From positions 1-43,913 of the forward strand of contig VTPL01000002.1 of the NCBI GenBank assembly GCA_008638165.1: DNA of 43,913 bases. The letters are read 5' to 3'. This stretch comes from Pelagibacteraceae bacterium. GTDB taxonomy: Bacteria; Pseudomonadota; Alphaproteobacteria; Pelagibacterales; Pelagibacteraceae. The first letter of the stretch is position 1. Every line of letters starts with the position of its first letter. Made by a program: the position numbers and the translations under genes. The notes under the pieces were generated by a model. The model was not told where the DNA came from. It saw nothing but the letters and a program-made list of their open reading frames with translations, and did not search any database. Below are positions 42,611 through 43,913 of this stretch, piece by piece.

Positions 42611-43555
42611 TTAGTGAGATAAAAATTTTTCAGCTTCAAGAGCAGCCATACAGCCCATACCTGCAGCAGTTACAGCCTGTCTAAAAGTTTTGTCTTTAAC
42701 ATCACCTGCAGCATAGACACCTGGGATATTTGTTTCTGTAGAGTCTGGTTTAGTAATTAAATAGCCTTCTTTATCCATATCTAATTGTTCTTTAAATAAC
42801 GCTGTTGCTGGATCGTGACCAATTGCAATAAACAAACCATCAACCTTCATTTCTGTAATTTCATTGGTTTTTAAATTCTTTACTTTGATACCCTTTACAT
42901 TTTTAGGTTCATTGTCACCAATAACTTCATCAACTGCGCTGTCCCAAATGATTTCAATTTTTTTATTTTCCATTAATTTTTTTTGGAGCATTTTTTCAGC
43001 TCTCAAAGTATCTCTTCTATGAATTAATTTAACTTTTGAAGCAAATTTCGTTAGAAACATAGCTTCTTCTACAGCAGCATTACCGCCACCAACTACTGCA
43101 ACTTCCTTATCTTTGAAGAAAAAGCCGTCGCATGTTGCACAAGCTGAGACACCAAAACCTCTGAACTCTTGTTCTGATTTTAAGTTTAACCATCTTGCTT
43201 GAGCACCTGTTGAAATAATTATGCTATCGGCAGTATATTTTTGTCCACTATCACCTACAGCCTCGAATGGTTGTGATTTTAAATTCACTGAGGAAATATG
43301 ATCTTCTATCATTTCTGTTCCAACTGCTTTGGCTTGATCTTTCATTTGATCCATTAACCACGGGCCTTGAATTACATCTGCAAAACCAGGATAATTTTCA
43401 ACATCGGTAGTCGTAGTTAATTGTCCACCAGGTTGTGCCCCATAAACCAATATTGGATTTAACATTGCTCTTGCTGCATAAACTGCAGCTGTGTATCCGG
43501 CAGGACCAGATCCAATAATTAATACTTTTGTGTGTTTAGTTGGATTTTGACTCAT
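42611..43555 (-). CDS. trxB: Thioredoxin-disulfide reductase
   Basis: 314 aa; GSGPAGYTAAVYAARA, SACATCDGFFFKDKEVAVVGGGNAAVEEA, GVYAAGDVKD. Confidence 0.97.
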   Translation of the reverse strand: MSQNPTKHTKVLIIGSGPAGYTAAVYAARAMLNPILVYGAQPGGQLTTTTDVENYPGFADVIQGPWLMDQMKDQAKAVGTEMIEDHISSVNLKSQPFEAVGDSGQKYTADSIIISTGAQARWLNLKSEQEFRGFGVSACATCDGFFFKDKEVAVVGGGNAAVEEAMFLTKFASKVKLIHRRDTLRAEKMLQKKLMENKKIEIIWDSAVDEVIGDNEPKNVKGIKVKNLKTNEITEMKVDGLFIAIGHDPATALFKEQLDMDKEGYLITKPDSTETNIPGVYAAGDVKDKTFRQAVTAAGMGCMAALEAEKFLSH

Positions 43556-43576
43556 ACGAGAGGTATATAGTCATTA

Positions 43577-43913
43577 ATGTCTAAATTAAAAGGGATTTTA
43601 TTAACCGAAGGAATGCATGGGATGATAAGCCAGGTAGAAGGTTTAGCCAAAGCTCTTGATTTAGATTTTACTCACCACAAAGTTGAACTTGATAGTTTTT
43701 GGAAATTATTTCCTCCAAAATTAACTCCTATTTCTCAAAAAGTTTTTAAAAAGATTAATGCTGACGATTTTGATGTAATTATATCCTGTGGGAGAAAAAG
43801 TGTAATTCCATCTATTTTTTTAAAAAAAAACTCATCAAAAAAAGTTGTTAATATTCATATCCAAGATCCAAAAGTAAGTTTAGATAATTTTAATTTTATT
43901 ATAGCTCCAGAAC
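43577..43913 (+). CDS. Mitochondrial-fission ELM1 family protein (N-terminal part, cut by window end)
   Basis: My translation from ATG 43577: MSKLKGILLTEGMHGMISQVEGLAKALDLDFTHHKVELDSFWKLFPPKL…DDFDVIISCGRKSVIPSIFLKKN; open to the window edge. Confidence 0.8.
   Translation, partial: MSKLKGILLTEGMHGMISQVEGLAKALDLDFTHHKVELDSFWKLFPPKLTPISQKVFKKINADDFDVIISCGRKSVIPSIFLKKNSSKKVVNIHIQDPKVSLDNFNFIIAPE

Overview
The window is an AT-rich, very gene-dense chromosomal segment. By gene content and synteny it looks like a streamlined marine alphaproteobacterium of the SAR11/Pelagibacter type; this is inference, and no 16S is present. It carries about 50 protein-coding genes and one tRNA-Gln(UUG). I see no rRNA, CRISPR array, transposon, prophage or restriction partner. 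Main blocks: (1) a long minus-strand run of dciA-like, dsbA-like, smc, atpI-B-E-F'-F (F0 ATP synthase), crtI-crtB-crtY-blh (retinal synthesis), ispH, thrB and rnhA; (2) mutY, an FAD monooxygenase, a CcrM-type GANTC methyltransferase, rnhB and a family-4-like UDG; (3) a TPR protein, ispE, tRNA-Gln and a CCA-adding enzyme; (4) greA, hemF, trmL and petABC (cytochrome bc1); (5) ychF, pth, rplY, prs, pgeF, midA and lgt; (6) a MarR/OmpR-type regulator/histidine-kinase operon (PetP/PetR-like) divergent from ilvE; (7) pgsA, uvrC, folB, a FolM-like SDR and uvrB; (8) aspC, trxB and a truncated ELM1-family gene. I found no clear new multi-gene defence or mobile system. The most interesting signals are: a short SMC with no recognisable hinge; a near-leaderless ccrM promoter carrying three GANTC sites; a CCA-adding enzyme ORF starting 3 nt after a tRNA that already encodes CCA; a retinal cassette wedged between F0-ATPase and ispH; 6 of 7 convergent gene pairs with overlapping or interlocked stop codons; a near-perfect palindrome at the petABC divergent promoter; and a UDG lacking most Fe-S cysteines. 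All product calls come from reading motifs, without database searches.
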